DNA of 64,000 nucleotides from JBDWFY01 sp964291365 (GCA_964291365.2 OZ220018.1:248001-312000); one strand, 5' to 3'; positions 18,144 to 29,822 are shown, numbered from the stretch's first letter. The notes: generated from the sequence alone by a model not told the origin. Program-made: numbers and translations.

Positions 18144-18865
18144 TAATTGTGTATGAGCTAACATTAGATACCTAGTAGCAATTTATTTAACTTTTCTGCG
18201 GTTATTAGGTAATGATGATGAAACCTATGGTGTAATTTATGAGGTGGTAATTCAAGACAATTCAAGGAACCCCTCTGGAGCCATTATGTGGGCCGTGAAA
18301 GTCGCTAGTCCCAGACTCCCCAATCTTTTCAATGTTGCACGAGAAACATTGAAAAGATCAGGGAGACTGGGGACGAGGCTAGGATTAGTGGCAGTTAGTC
18401 TATAGACTTAGGTAGAGACAGGTATGTCTAAGCTAGCCACAAATGACACTAAATTTCATCAAGTAGGCCACTTGTGTTGATCTTTATACCGTCAATTATA
18501 AATAAAACACACATCTCCAAAGGCCAAATTTCACCCTGGCATGACTTGGAGAACTCTATTGACTTAAGACTTGTTGTACCATATTGATCCATGGGATACT
18601 ACCATACAACAATACTATAATGTTTCACTAATGAACATATACATCTTTGTTTAACTACATGAATGCATCAATAGAATCAAATAATAATAGTAGCTAGTAA
18701 TGTAAAGGTTTTTGTTCATGATCAGTCTAACAATGCACTATAGTATGTAGCTACTACAATTTGCATTATTCAAATATCAATAGTACTATCAGTAGCAGGT
18801 GCGCATATTGGCTATTGTCAAATATGTTTGCTCATGGTTATTTAACCACTATATTGAGTTGTTCT
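18144..18865. other. intergenic with one hairpin
   Basis: No gene seen between the convergent copies 4 and 5, apart from the palindrome at 18305-18382. Confidence 0.45.
18305..18382. repeat. palindrome, about 32-nt arms
   Basis: CTAGTCCCAGACTCCCCAAT and on through CTTTTCAATGTT pairs with the right arm AACATTGAAAAGATC to GACGAGGCTAG, leaving a loop of about 8 nt. It lies between converging genes, so it could fold in the 3' UTR or be a decayed mobile element. Confidence 0.7.
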
Positions 18866-20500
18866 TTATGCAGCATAATACCTTTCAGCAAAGATGTGCT
18901 CATTTGGTAGTACATCTTCTCTCTTTCTTCTCTTGTAATGCTTTATGAGGATCAGCAGTATAGCAGTATATATCACCATTAGTAGCAATATTGAGAGCAG
19001 GTACCAAAACCCACAACTGATGATTCCCATACCCCAGTCAATCAAGTGCCGAGTGAAAGGCTCACTTATGCCATAACCAACTAGAATAAAAACTGCACCA
19101 CTTCCATAAGCAAAACCAGATATTAGTCCTCTCATAGAGTACGGGGTTTGAGCACAGATGAATTCACCGGCACCAACACCGAGCAGGATAAAAGAGATAG
19201 AATTTAAAAGATTCGGTATGGCCATCAACCTACTGTCAAGAGTAGAGCTCAAGGCACCACCCTCTTCCCAAAACATACACTGCATCGTTGTATTACTGCC
19301 GCAATACTTGACATGGAGATACCTGGCCTCAAATTCTATTAGCATTAAAGCAGTTATTCTAACAATCTGCAGTATAACTCCAAGAAAAAATTTGCAGTTA
19401 CTATTCACCCAGTGAAAATATCTATGCATTAGAGGGTAGATAACAAATTCATGGAGTGGTATGAGTACTATTCTGCAGTAAAATACCAGATCTGTGCTGA
19501 TTGCTCCTATAAAACACTCACTGTTTGTGTTGCTACGATGACCTATGAGTCTGGTAAGTTTATTGCTATGTTTTTGAATCATGAATACTTCACTTATTAG
19601 GAGACTACAAAATACCACAATTGCTAAGACACGTAAAAATGTTTTAACATCTTCCACCTGCTCTGTTGTGAATGGTCCTCCATATTTACTCTTACCAAAG
19701 TCAATACGAGAAGGAAGCTCGTCTTCCCAGTATGTGAAGGCACTTCTGCACTGAGGGTGCTTGTTTTTGAAAGCATATTTGATAACTTTATAAACCAGTT
19801 TGTAGGGGTTTTGCATCATTGGTTCTTTGATAAGGATGTTATTTAGCAAGAAAGATAATACTAGCGCTATTGTTAGGCAAGCAGAAATGAAAAACTGTCC
19901 CACAACATGATACTCCTCACTAATACATTTATAAATGTAGTGCCCAGCAATAACACCAGTGAAGTAGCTCCAGACAAACCAAATAATGAAGGACTTAATA
20001 GCATTTGTTGAAGCATCAGGTAACTGATCGATACCAAATTGGAATATGTTAGTCTGGTACCCTGCAAGCCCAATAGCCTGAAGAATTAGGATTGCTTCTG
20101 TAACTTTCTTGTTGATGCTTTCATAACTGTCTACCAATTGTGCTACTACAGAGCTCAAAGTAGCCAGCACTGAGCCAACCCACATTATCCTCATGCCCCA
20201 CTGTATTACCTTGTATCGTCCAAGATACACATCAGCTAGCCACCCAGCATTCAGTAACATAAATAGAAGTGCTATAAAGTGTACTCCTTCCAGTGATGTC
20301 TGTGTAAGTAGGTAGTAGACCAGGTTGATCACAGCTATGTTCCACGTAAGCAATAAAATGGCTCCTTTGTTTTTAAAGGTCCTCATTTTGTATGCTAGCT
20401 GGCAGTATTTCTCTCTGATTGTAAATCTGTTGTTCAGCAGTAAAACCTGCTCTTGGACCATAGATGATAATGCTTCACTGGATTCTTTGTTCAATGCCAT
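18866..20500 (-). CDS. POT/SLC15-like membrane protein, copy 5 (544 aa, intact)
   Basis: Single open exon. The frame opens further upstream, but the first ATG is at 20500 (MALNKESSEAL). In order: N-tail with CQLAYKMRTFKNKG; TM1; motif A region GWLADVYLGRYK (about 84); QFGIDQLPDAST (about 155); KEPMMQNPYKLVYK; the invariant block at about 253-288 with Trp for the usual Cys (AFTYWEDELPS); CAQTPYSMRGLISG; tail RRKREDVLPNEHIFAERYY ending AA. Motif A is followed by WGMRIMW rather than WSMWIMW, putting a charged Arg in the helix. No ExxER in TM1. It pairs with copy 6 as a less common lineage within the GWLAD group. Likely plasma or endolysosomal membrane, as for SLC15 relatives, but location is not readable from the sequence. 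Confidence 0.85.
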   Translation of the reverse strand: MALNKESSEALSSMVQEQVLLLNNRFTIREKYCQLAYKMRTFKNKGAILLLTWNIAVINLVYYLLTQTSLEGVHFIALLFMLLNAGWLADVYLGRYKVIQWGMRIMWVGSVLATLSSVVAQLVDSYESINKKVTEAILILQAIGLAGYQTNIFQFGIDQLPDASTNAIKSFIIWFVWSYFTGVIAGHYIYKCISEEYHVVGQFFISACLTIALVLSFLLNNILIKEPMMQNPYKLVYKVIKYAFKNKHPQCRSAFTYWEDELPSRIDFGKSKYGGPFTTEQVEDVKTFLRVLAIVVFCSLLISEVFMIQKHSNKLTRLIGHRSNTNSECFIGAISTDLVFYCRIVLIPLHEFVIYPLMHRYFHWVNSNCKFFLGVILQIVRITALMLIEFEARYLHVKYCGSNTTMQCMFWEEGGALSSTLDSRLMAIPNLLNSISFILLGVGAGEFICAQTPYSMRGLISGFAYGSGAVFILVGYGISEPFTRHLIDWGMGIISCGFWYLLSILLLMVIYTAILLILIKHYKRRKREDVLPNEHIFAERYYAA

Positions 20501-20830
20501 CTTGTTTTTCTCAGCATGTTGTACCTCCACTCAAAATGATACAATGACAGTAACAATCATGTATTAATAAACCACTTTTTGGTTTTACTCTGTAAAATTA
20601 TTCTATGTTACAACTTTGAACTTATACAATGAACAATGGATGCATGTAAATTCTGTAGCTCTTTGTACTATTATTACATCAGATTTTGTTCACTGTTATG
20701 AACTAAAGTTGTATCAAAGGATGAGATTTATAAATGAAATAGCTCGTGTTTTGTTCTAGTAGACTCACCTTCCAGATAGCTACATTAATCTTTTCTCATC
20801 ATGAATCTCTAGCAATATAAAAAGTAAATT

Positions 20831-21176
20831 TCACAAAAAAATATTCACAGCACAACTGTTGCGGAATCTTTGTAAGCTGTGAGGATTTGTTGTGAAATCG
20901 GCCTAATTACAATACTTTCCACAACATCAAGACCACTTGCAATGGTTGTGTTCTGACCAAAAATGTTAGGGAGTTGCAAAACTGTTGTGTTTTAAAAATG
21001 CAATAGTTGTGAACACATTGTGCAACAGTTGTGAAATAAGGGTTTAACTAGTACTAACCACTAATAACTACTCATTAACTACCCTAATATTGTGCTTTCA
21101 TTGCATTTCGGAAACACAACTATTGTAAAAAATTTGCAATGATGGCAGTTGTGAACCGAAAAATTTTTCCTGTGTT
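20831..21176. repeat. probable decayed MITE with imperfect inverted ends
   Basis: Several copies of CACAACTGTTG / CAACAGTTGTG words in both orientations. Outer ends CACAAAAAAATATTCACAGC and, on the other strand, CACAGGAAAAATTTTTCGGT are loosely inverted. The boundaries are uncertain and no target duplication was identified. Confidence 0.4.
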
Positions 21177-21351
21177 TCTCATAGTAATGAAGCTGAATCA
21201 AATACATTCTTGGTAGCTAATTAAGTGGAACATGAATACATGCATGAAAATTATAACAATTGGAATTTCAGGTTTAAATTGCAAGCAAATTTCCTGATAA
21301 AAAAACAAAAACAAAAACAAGCATATATGCGCTTGAATATTTATTCCTGAT

Positions 21352-22986
21352 TTAACTTGTGTAGTACCTCTCAGCAAAGATGTGTTCATTTGGCAAGACA
21401 TCTTCTCTCTTTCTCTTCTTGTACCACTTTATGATGCCACAGAATAGGATCGTGCTAATTATCAAAAGTATTAGAATCAGAAGTAAGAGCCAAAATTCAC
21501 AACTGATGATTCCTGATCCCCATCTGAAGGGCAACCTTATGAAAGGCTGCATTATACCATATCCAAGTATATTGAATAGCACCACACTGCCATATCCAGT
21601 GCCAAATAATAGACCTCTCATGGAGTATGGAGACTGAGCACACATAAATTCAAAACTGCCGATAATGAAGAATACTGTTGACATAATGAAGAGGAAATCT
21701 GGAAGAGCCATCCACTTGGCATTGAAGGAAGGGCTCAGATTGTCTTGAGCTCCCTCAAGGATGCACTGAAGTGTGGCATTGTCGCCATGCTGTACCAAGT
21801 AGGTGTGACGAGCACTCAACTCGAATGCCATGAGTGTGATGATCCTTACCATATGTAGCAGTGCTCCCAGTATGAGTTTATGGTAGCTCTGCACCCAAAG
21901 TAACTTCCTTTGAAAGAGAGGATAGAATACAAACTCATAAAGAGGTATTAGTACTACTGTATTGCAGAATGCAAAAATTCCTCGGATTATTTCAGTATCA
22001 GTTTGATTGCTGTATTCCAGTAATTCGACATACTTATATTGCAGTTGACGCAGAGGAGCTATTCCACCTGGCAGCAGAGAGAAAAAGATAATCGCAATAA
22101 TTAGCCTTAAAAATGTTTTGACATCTTCCACCTGCTCTGTTGTGAATGGTCCTCCGTATTTACTCTTACCAAAGTCAATACGAGAAGGAAGCTCATCTTC
22201 ACAGTAGGTGAAGGCACTTCTACATATTGGATGCTTATTGTTAATGGCATATCTAATGACTTTGTAGACTAATTGAAATGGATTCTGTGTTACTGGCTCT
22301 TTCAGTAAGACATTATGAAACAAATCACACAGACTCACAACAACACTTAGGCAGACACATTCTAAGAGTGGCACAATTAGTTGATACTCTTTGCTCAAAT
22401 ATTCATTAGTGAAAAGGAAAGCCAGTGAACCACAAATGGCAGTCCAGACATACCAGATAATGAATGCTGTGATTTCATCTGTTGAAGCATCTTGGAGTTG
22501 GTCTAACCCAAATAAAACAACATTAGCCTGATATCCTCCACAACCAATGCACACCATGATATTTAATACAAGTCTGATGTCCTTATTAATGTTTTGATAA
22601 TTCTCCACAAATTGAGCTACTATAGAGCTTGTTGTAGCCAGCATGGAGGCAGTCCACATGATCCACATACTCCAGCGTATCATCTTGTACCGTCCAAAGC
22701 GAATGTCAGCCAGCCATCCAGCAAAGGGTAGAGTTAGTCCCACAATTAATAGATAAACTTCAGTAAAATCAGTGATGAGGTGAACTATTGCACTAAAAAT
22801 TAGAAAGTTCCACACCAACATCAGATAAATAGCTCCTTTGTTAGTAAGCTTCCTTAGTCGACAGTTAGACCTACAGCCAAATTCTTTTTGTTTATTTTGA
22901 TCACTGGCTATTATGTGTCTCCGTATTAGCACATGCTCCATGGAAGTTTTTGTGGAATATTCATTCCTACTAGACTCCTCTTCCAT
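21352..22986 (-). CDS. POT/SLC15-like membrane protein, copy 6 (544 aa, intact)
   Basis: Single open exon from ATG at 22986 (MEEESSRNEYS). In order: N-tail with CRSNCRLRKLTNKG; TM1 (IYLMLVWNFLIFSAIVHL); motif A GWLADIRFGRYK; LFGLDQLQDASTDEI; LKEPVTQNPFQLVYK; invariant block at about 255-290 in its standard form; CAQSPYSMRGLLFG; final TM; tail KKRKREDVLPNEHIFAERYY then TS. Family knowledge: DQ in the fourth TM region and VEDVK before TM7 place it in POT/PTR2. No ExxER in TM1. It carries one more residue at TM1 than its neighbours. The downstream spacer holds a MITE-like repeat, the upstream one duplicated intergenic sequence. Confidence 0.85.
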   Translation of the reverse strand: MEEESSRNEYSTKTSMEHVLIRRHIIASDQNKQKEFGCRSNCRLRKLTNKGAIYLMLVWNFLIFSAIVHLITDFTEVYLLIVGLTLPFAGWLADIRFGRYKMIRWSMWIMWTASMLATTSSIVAQFVENYQNINKDIRLVLNIMVCIGCGGYQANVVLFGLDQLQDASTDEITAFIIWYVWTAICGSLAFLFTNEYLSKEYQLIVPLLECVCLSVVVSLCDLFHNVLLKEPVTQNPFQLVYKVIRYAINNKHPICRSAFTYCEDELPSRIDFGKSKYGGPFTTEQVEDVKTFLRLIIAIIFFSLLPGGIAPLRQLQYKYVELLEYSNQTDTEIIRGIFAFCNTVVLIPLYEFVFYPLFQRKLLWVQSYHKLILGALLHMVRIITLMAFELSARHTYLVQHGDNATLQCILEGAQDNLSPSFNAKWMALPDFLFIMSTVFFIIGSFEFMCAQSPYSMRGLLFGTGYGSVVLFNILGYGIMQPFIRLPFRWGSGIISCEFWLLLLILILLIISTILFCGIIKWYKKRKREDVLPNEHIFAERYYTS

Positions 22987-24248
22987 TATTGATCAGATCA
23001 GCTGCAGCTTGCTTAGAAATAGATTATGCTGTTGTAGTTTAGTTGAACGAGAAGTTTATTTACTGCTGAGGCTCTGAATAATTAGCTATTAGGTTCCTTA
23101 TAACTGAAAATGCTCCCGGTCACATTGTATCAACATAATGTATAATTAAGTTAAAAACATCAACACAATTAAGTCAAAAGCTGATGGCTGCACATGGTAA
23201 ACAAGCTATGTGCACACCATACCTAATTCAATATTGGCCGTGAGTTGTACTCTGATTGTAAAAGCTGGCATATGCGCTAGCAGATATTACTACAAGACAT
23301 AATATTATTGTGATGCTTTCAACTAACCAAACCTTAGGCTGTGCAGAGTGTATAAGTCAGTATGAACTTTTACCCTAGTATCAGTACCTTTTTTTTCCAA
23401 ACTCCTTATTAGGGATAAACATGCATGCATGAACAATATGCACAAAACTGTATTTATAATTTAAGACAAGTGACTCAATTTGGGTACGCAAGTTAATTAT
23501 TATTATTTTCAGCTCTTTAAGGTCTTGATTGTTTCTTCATAAACATTTTAAAGGTGTTAGCACTCAAAGGGGTGCACTAACTTTCAAGCACATGGCACAT
23601 GGCAATTGGAGAGCGTTGTATAGTGCACTCTCCATAAAGCACACCTGTCACACCTCGATCCTTGGCACTACAGTATAAAGTCAACTTAATTATTATATAT
23701 TACAGCCACTCAGTATGTGACAAAATGGTACGCCTGAACTACATTAGTTTACTATAGCTAAATACCTCCTTAGCACTACAGTATAAAATTATTTTATTAT
23801 ATATTAGAATATAGGTGTAACAAATACTGCAATCTGATTGGTCACATTGAAACTTCTAACCAACATAGAAATCTGTAGGTTTACCAAGTGCCTCTAGCAC
23901 TTAGAAAACCTACTTAGTAAACCCGCTTGGTCTAGCATAGCAGCTATGTGACGACCATACATAGCGCTGTATTATTACTCTAACTGTGTAGCCGTCTACT
24001 ATCAGCACAAAACCACACTCACTGTATTATTGGAAGTGAATAGCGCATGCTCGAAGCACGAGCACGGAACTGAGCACGTTTTGCCACACCCACGATGAAC
24101 GTTAGTGCTGGTGATTCGACGAGTTGATCGGCGCAAGAGTAGGTTGCTAACTCATAGTTCATACTATATAGCTCACTAGCTAGCTTCTTTTTCATCTCAG
24201 GCTCTCATTTTGAACTGTCATGGTTACGGTTGCTATATTCTAAATAAG
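22987..24248. other. intergenic, duplicated non-coding sequence
   Basis: No gene seen. About 23200-23400 and 23690-23760 match 26506-26740 and 26328-26400 (shared words TGTAAAAGCTGG, GTGTATAA and TATTACAGCCACT), so this is one arm of an old duplication. An AATCTGATTGGTCA motif lies at 23831. Confidence 0.45.
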
Positions 24249-24386
24249 TTAGATACCTCGTCCAATGGGATCTACGCTCTTTAGAGACCCTCAGGCCCGA
24301 AGTAGCGCCCTCGCTACGCTCGGGACGCTACAGCCTCGGGCCTTCGGGTCTCTAAATCGCGTAGATCCCTTGGACTCGGTATCTAA
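24249..24386. repeat. foldback palindrome, about 65-nt arms
   Basis: The left arm starts TTAGATACCTCGTCCAATGG and continues through GATCTACGC and TTTAGAGACCC; the right arm is its imperfect reverse complement ending GGTATCTAA. GC-rich centre (GCCCTCGCTACGCTCGGG). Same architecture as the 2335 palindrome. Confidence 0.8.
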
Positions 24387-24560
24387 CTAGTACTAATACT
24401 GTAATCTGATTGGTCAACAACCGTGGAATTATTCACGGTATTCAACAGCGCTAAAACGCGCAATGCGCGTATAACTGAGCCTCGTACAGTAACCATGGCG
24501 ATTCAAACAAAGAGAATGGCGACATCAGTAGTCCAGTAATCACGGTTAGGTAAGTGTAGG

Positions 24561-24659
24561 TTGTATACCGAGGTGCAGGTCTCTACGCTATTTACACAAC
24601 CGAGGGCCGAAGGCCCGAGGCTGTGTAAATCGCGTAGAGACCGAACCGAGGTATATAAC
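24561..24659. repeat. foldback palindrome, about 45-nt arms
   Basis: GTATACCGAGGTGCAGGTCT, then CTACGC and TTTACACAACC, pairs with GGCTGTGTAAATCGCGTAGA to CCGAGGTATATAAC. The centre (GAGGGCCGAAGGCCCGAGG) is itself palindromic. Confidence 0.8.
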
Positions 24660-25117
24660 GGACTTGTACCATGGGCCATGTGGCCATAACAACGCATCCT
24701 CATCCTAGTAACGACAGCGCTGGCTAGGCTATAAAAGTCAGCTCGAGCGGCACCCAGCAACCGTTCGAATCGTCGTGAAAAAGCTGGCTAGTATTAAAGC
24801 TTACCATCGACCCATGGCCGAGCCTGTCAAGTTAAGAAAGCTTAGTTGTTTCTCAGTCGAACTGTCACAGCGATGGCTTGCTCCTTGACCAGCCGTGTGT
24901 GTACCAAATCTCTCAAAATGTGACTCACTGGCCAGGATCTTCGTCACAAGTTTACCTCCACAGCACAGCTGCTCGAACTCGAAACATCGCTGACTTGGCA
25001 TCCAATTATTCCGCCCACTTAGTAATTAACCTTCAACCTTGCTCTACTATCTAATCACTTTAGTACTATATGATGCAGCTAGACAGTAGAGTACACTGTA
25101 TGCCCATGCCCTCAGGT

Positions 25118-25153
25118 AGTTGTCAAACCTTGTACATAAGTACAAGGTTTGAT
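25118..25153. repeat. short near-perfect palindrome
   Basis: TTGTCAAACCTTGTAC and GTACAAGGTTTGATAA flank an ATAA centre: 16-nt arms with one mismatch. Twenty-eight bases upstream of an AATCTGATTGGTC motif (25181). Confidence 0.7.
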
Positions 25154-25776
25154 AAGTGATTTATCAACCTCATATGGAGCAATCTGATTGGTCAGAATTT
25201 ACAACCATGGTACAAGCTCTATTGCTATCTCTGTCAAACAGACTCTCAGACATTTATAAATAGATAAACGAAAGCTAGTTTGGCCGCTCACTGACGGCCA
25301 CGCACGTAGCGGTGGTCGACGATCATACAGGACTGAGCCTGACTACTGTACAGGAGACTAGCCTAGGCTACTGATAGCTACTGGATACTGAGTACTGTTC
25401 CTTTTTAGACTCACCAGTTTACGTTTACTCCAAAGCTCTTTAAAACTTGTCACATTATTCGATGTAGCTACGGCGCCCTGGCTAAGTGCCATTCGCACGC
25501 CGGAAGTGAGCCATCATGTCTCCCAGCTGTGGAGGTAAGCTGTGCCACGGTCAGCAGTAATCAATGGTGAAGAGGGCGGCGCCTAGGATGACATAGCCAC
25601 AAATACAAATTAGCTAGTGGTTGACATGACTGTGGTCAGAGTATGTGACACACTCCAAGGCAACATGCTGGAGTCATGACTCCAGTGAGTATAGCTACAA
25701 CCATTGACAAGTCAGGGCCTAATCTACAGCTAGCACTACTACAGTTATTAGTCCTATTCTATATAATAAAACAGCA

Positions 25777-25920
25777 ATTGCACACTCCTTCTCATTGCCA
25801 TGATAGTGTGTTTATTACTAGCTACCCAAGGTGTGAATATTCCACTCGGCCTTCGGCCTCGTGGAATATTCACACCTTGGGTAGTAATAAATCAAACTAT
25901 TCAATGAAGGAGTGTGCAAT
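25777..25920. repeat. foldback palindrome, about 68-nt arms
   Basis: Left arm ATTGCACACTCCTTC to GGTGTGAATATTCCAC; right arm GTGGAATATTCACACC to GAAGGAGTGTGCAAT. Centre TCGGCCTTCGGCCTCG. Close relative at 36313-36451. Confidence 0.85.
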
Positions 25921-25935
25921 AATTGTACAATATTA

Positions 25936-26327
25936 CCATACTTGCCAACCTCAATTTATACTTTTGCAGGACAAGCAGCTCAATTTTGCAGGATTTTGCC
26001 GAAATATGCAGGACACACTGTGATGTCATGTCACTGTTGACTTGTTCAGCTTTACAGTTAACAAATACCTTACCTGTATTTGATTTTGTACTCTGTAGTT
26101 GTACTAGATCGTCAATCAGAAATTATACTTAGTATCTGCATACACCGCTGCATGCTTAATTGACCTTCGACCTCGACAATTTTGCTGACTTTGCATTAAT
26201 TATACTACTAGATCGAGATTGCTTAATATCCGGGACATTGTCTACTAATTCCGGGACTCCGGGACTCCGGGACATGCCTACAATTTCCGGGACAATCCCG
26301 CAAATTCCGGGACGGTTGGCAACTATG
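25936..26327. mobile_element. MITE-like element with internal CCGGGAC repeats
   Basis: Left end ATACTTGCCAACCTCAATT; right end on the other strand ATAGTTGCCAACCGTC. The right third (26237-26313) carries TCCGGGAC or close variants seven times in about 80 bp; the left end carries TTTGCAGGA words. No coding frame recognised. Confidence 0.5.
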
Positions 26328-27208
26328 TATTACAGCCACTTATGTGACAAAAAATTTAATGGTACGAATTACATTACTATAGCTAAAATGTGTATGTCAG
26401 TACCCGTTTTCTCTTTCTGCTTCATGGAATGATGTAAATTACCTAGCATGTAAATTACACTGAAACTACTCAGCATTACAATCATGTATGCGTGTATACG
26501 TAATTATGATGTTATTGCCTAATTCAATTTTGGTCATAAGTTGCTTTCAATCTGGTTGCAAAAGCTGGTTGTAAAAGCTGGCTCAGTGTGCACTGGCTCT
26601 TAGCTAATATAGATGTTTTGTAGACCATCTGCATGACCGTACTGTGTTGCTTTGAAGTAAACAATAATATTAACCAACTTTTAGGCTGACATAGTGTGTA
26701 TAAAGTGTAATATAAGAAGTTACCCTACTATTGATACACGTGCATGTTTTATGAGTCTGACGCCTCATTGAGGATAAACATGCATGAAACTGCATACCTG
26801 CAACAACATGCACAAAGTTTGTACTATTATAATATCATTTGTATCATTACTGTAGCTATCTTTGCTTATTAATTTTGTTTAGTTATCATTGTGTAGGGGA
26901 GCACTTTCAATTATGTAGGCAATCATTACCTCTGTGTAACCTTATCTCTCTGAGATAAAAAATCAATCATGGCTAGTGATTCAAATGATGTGTGATCCAA
27001 GAAGCCCAGGCTATTCATTTTCTACCACAGTGGGCAAGATGTAAACATGTACATGTACAGGAGTAACTACTGTGTGGTATCATCCTAATAGTACTATTTC
27101 TGCTATTAGAATGCTTCCCATTTACACATAATAATTATTATTACTGCATATCAGCAATGCCTGATATTATACGTAGCAGTCAATCAGAACTAATTTAATA
27201 CTGTTCCT
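26328..27208. other. intergenic, duplicated non-coding sequence
   Basis: The counterpart of 23.2-23.76 kb. No gene seen. It occupies the position where the C-terminal coding sequence of copy 7 should have continued. Confidence 0.4.
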
Positions 27209-28427
27209 TTAATTTGTATGTATAGCACCATCATTAAGCCTAGATACTTCAAAGATACAATGTACTGCCTTTTGATCTTGGTGTTCTGAGTAGATTTTCC
27301 TTGCCATTAAATCAAACGCTATGATAATGATAACTCTCACTATTTGTAATGCCACACCTAATAGAAACTTTTGATGAATTTTTATTTCAGGAGTGCACTT
27401 TTGTATGATAGGATAAATGATTAATTCATATAGAGATATGACTAATGCTACTGTACAGAAGTCAATTGTAGTTGTAAGAAATCTTTCTTTGTAGCATTCA
27501 GTCACTGAAGTAGTGGACTGAGTGTTTAAGAGAACACGTATCAACTGTTCTATTGGTCTGTGTATGAGAAGAATATCACTTATTAACACACTTACAATAG
27601 CAAGGATAACCAGCAATCATAGAAATGTTTTGACATCTTCCACCTGCTCTGCTGTGAATGGTCCTCCATATTAATTTTACTCTTGCCAAAGTCAATACGA
27701 GAAGGGAGCTCATCTTCACAGTAGGTGAAGGCACTTCTACATCTTGGATGCTTATGTTTGATGGCATACCTTATCACTTTGTAGATTAATTTGAATGGGT
27801 TTGTGTCACTGGTTCCTGTACTAGACACAAACTGATTATGAAGGATGAACTGATCACTATTGTAAGGCTTAGCTATGCAAATTACTATTTGTCCCAGAGT
27901 ATGGTATATATCATTTAAGCATGTGTGAGTAAACTGAAAAATAGCTCGGCTACTGATGTATGTCCACACATACCAACGTATGAAAGCAGTAATCTCAGTT
28001 GTTGAAGCATCTTGGAGCTGGTCTAGCCCAAACTGGATTATGTTGGCTTGGTAGCCTCCGAATGCAATGGCCACGATGAGAAACATTGAGTCTTGAAAGA
28101 TTTTATGGTGGCTGTCCATCAATTGAGTTACTACTGAGCCTGCTGTTGCCAGCATAGAGGCTGTCCACATGATCCACATGCTCCAACATACTATTTTGTA
28201 TCGTCCAAGATACATGTCAGCTAGCCACCCAGCGAAGGGCAGAGTGAAACCCAGAACCACTGTACCAATGCTTGCTCCCCCAGGTATTTGCACATATGCT
28301 ATGAGGTATTCCGATGCACTTACCACAAAGAAATTATTATGATCACTCCTTTGTTCTTTAGTTTTCTGATCTGATAGAATGAATTACTGCATTGATTAAG
28401 TTTGAGACTGCTGGATTTCTTTGCCAT
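27209..28427 (-). pseudogene. POT/SLC15-like pseudogene, copy 7 (truncated, frameshifted)
   Basis: Starts at ATG 28427 (MAKKSSSLKLNQ) with N-tail YQIRKLKNKG. A small deletion in TM1 (about 28343) shifts frame before NFFVVSASEYL. The middle is open: motif A GWLADMYLGRYK, QFGLDQLQDAST, then a compensated distortion (GTSDTNPFKLIYK for the usual EPVTQNPFKLIYK). A 5-bp insertion inside the invariant block turns GKSKYGGPF into GKSKINMEDH (about 27672). After VHCIFE the C-terminal about 130 residues, including the PYSM segment and the tail, are absent and replaced by unrelated sequence. Related to copies 1, 3 and 13. Confidence 0.85.
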
Positions 28428-29822
28428 CTTTCGTACACGATGCTTTTTCTGTGTGTTGGTTTAATCCAGTTATTGCTCAGTATGGTTCTTCAGTTTAATA
28501 AGAAAGCATTATAATCACTGGTGATTGTATTTTGTTGGGAATTTGCTATAGCTGTATAGTATAATGTTTATAGCAGCTGGAACAATATCAGTGAATATAG
28601 ATTTACTGTGGAACCCTGTATTATGTAGATCTTGGGAACTATAATTTATAAGACACCGTCTTGTTTAGCCTGTAGCAAAATATTACCAAATTGAGGAATA
28701 ACATCTGCCATTGGGACGAGCCTGAGCGAGCCCCACATAAACGGTACAGCCATGCATGTAATATACGTATGTATGGTGGTACAACCATTCCATACCATAT
28801 AATTGTAAATTTAGTGCAGTGCTGTACTGCATGCATACACGTGTACATCGATCGAAGACTCGGGAAGAAATCAGGCCTCAACGTGAACCAGAGAATAGAA
28901 AGTCACAGGATCGAAGACTCATAATGAAATAAAGAATGTCAATGACAGTACCGTACCAACCAGTGGAAGCGTATTCAGCCTCTTCCCAGCTTTTCGACAA
29001 AACACAGGAGTGGCTGAGTACAATGCCTCAAGAAAGATAAAAAAAAACTCAGAGCTATGATGACCAACTTAACAGTTCAAGTATGCGTAACTGTCTGCAG
29101 CCACAGCTTGGTTTAGTCAAGAGTGCATAAGAATAAAAATAAAAAAAAGAGGAAGAGTGTGTAGCTAGTTGTGATAATAGTGAGATAACATAAGTCATCC
29201 TTAAAAAATTTATCAATGTTTCTTTATTTAAATTCAAGTTCATAATAGCTATGTGTATCTGAGCCTAGTAGCATAAATCTGAAATTTTTCATTGTAAAAT
29301 ATTTTCGTAGTTGATGGCAGCTACAAAAACTAATCTTACGAAAACGCATGCACACTATTAACATTATTGTGATAAGGGTCATTCCTACGGAAATTTTTCA
29401 CCATGAAAACTGTCATACAAAAGTTTTATAACACAAAAATTTCCAAATCTACGGTATTCCAATGTCACATTGCAACAATAGTTTTGTACACCCATAGCTA
29501 CCTTGCCATTAAGCATAATATAGTTTTGTTGCAGTAGAATAATATTGAGTATGATAGTGTATCCTCACATTTTATGGGCTACAAAGTTCAAATTCTCTGC
29601 CATGTGGGTATCATTAGTGTTGTACCTAGATTAAGGGATACATATATCCTCGTCTACCAATAACATAAAGCATTTGATCCTGGTTGAATCACACTAACAA
29701 TGATATCACAGTGATTTGTATATGCATACATAGTGTATTAATTCACACACACACACATACACCTAGCTAAACTAGTTTTATCGGTTTCCATAGTTAAATA
29801 TACTATAGCTATGATATGATAT
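28428..29822. other. intergenic, left end of the duplicated unit
   Basis: No gene seen. 29160-29260 (AGTGAGATAA-GTCATCCTTAAA) recurs at about 35960, 49665 and 53800, and 29690-29740 (ATATCACAGTGATTTGT) at about 43415 and 49885. These mark the boundaries of a repeated transporter-gene unit. Confidence 0.5.

Larger units (their letters stand above)
24388..25920. repeat. foldback-ended composite repeat, copy A
   Basis: Parts of this stretch reappear in reverse order and orientation around the BEL/Pao insertion. 24390-24520 (CTGTAATCTGATTGGTCAAC, then AAACGCGCAATGCGC) matches 43255-43370 on the other strand. 25400-25600 (CAGTTTACGTTTACTCCAAAGC region and GCCCTCTT-ACCATTGATTA words) matches 36660-36800. 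25777-25920 matches 36313-36451. No transposase frame was found, so it is probably a non-autonomous element or fragments of one. It also contains a TATA-like CTATAAAAG at about 24730 and two ATG-to-splice-donor-like stretches (GCTGTGGAGGTAA near 24950 on minus and 25525 on plus); whether these belong to a gene is unclear. Confidence 0.5.

Noticed and set aside
24503..25001. Possible small gene(s) on the minus strand in a GC-richer stretch (frames of 66-85 aa)
   Set aside because: No recognised homology, they overlap the composite repeat and a palindrome, and no convincing exon chain was found. Transcript data could change this.
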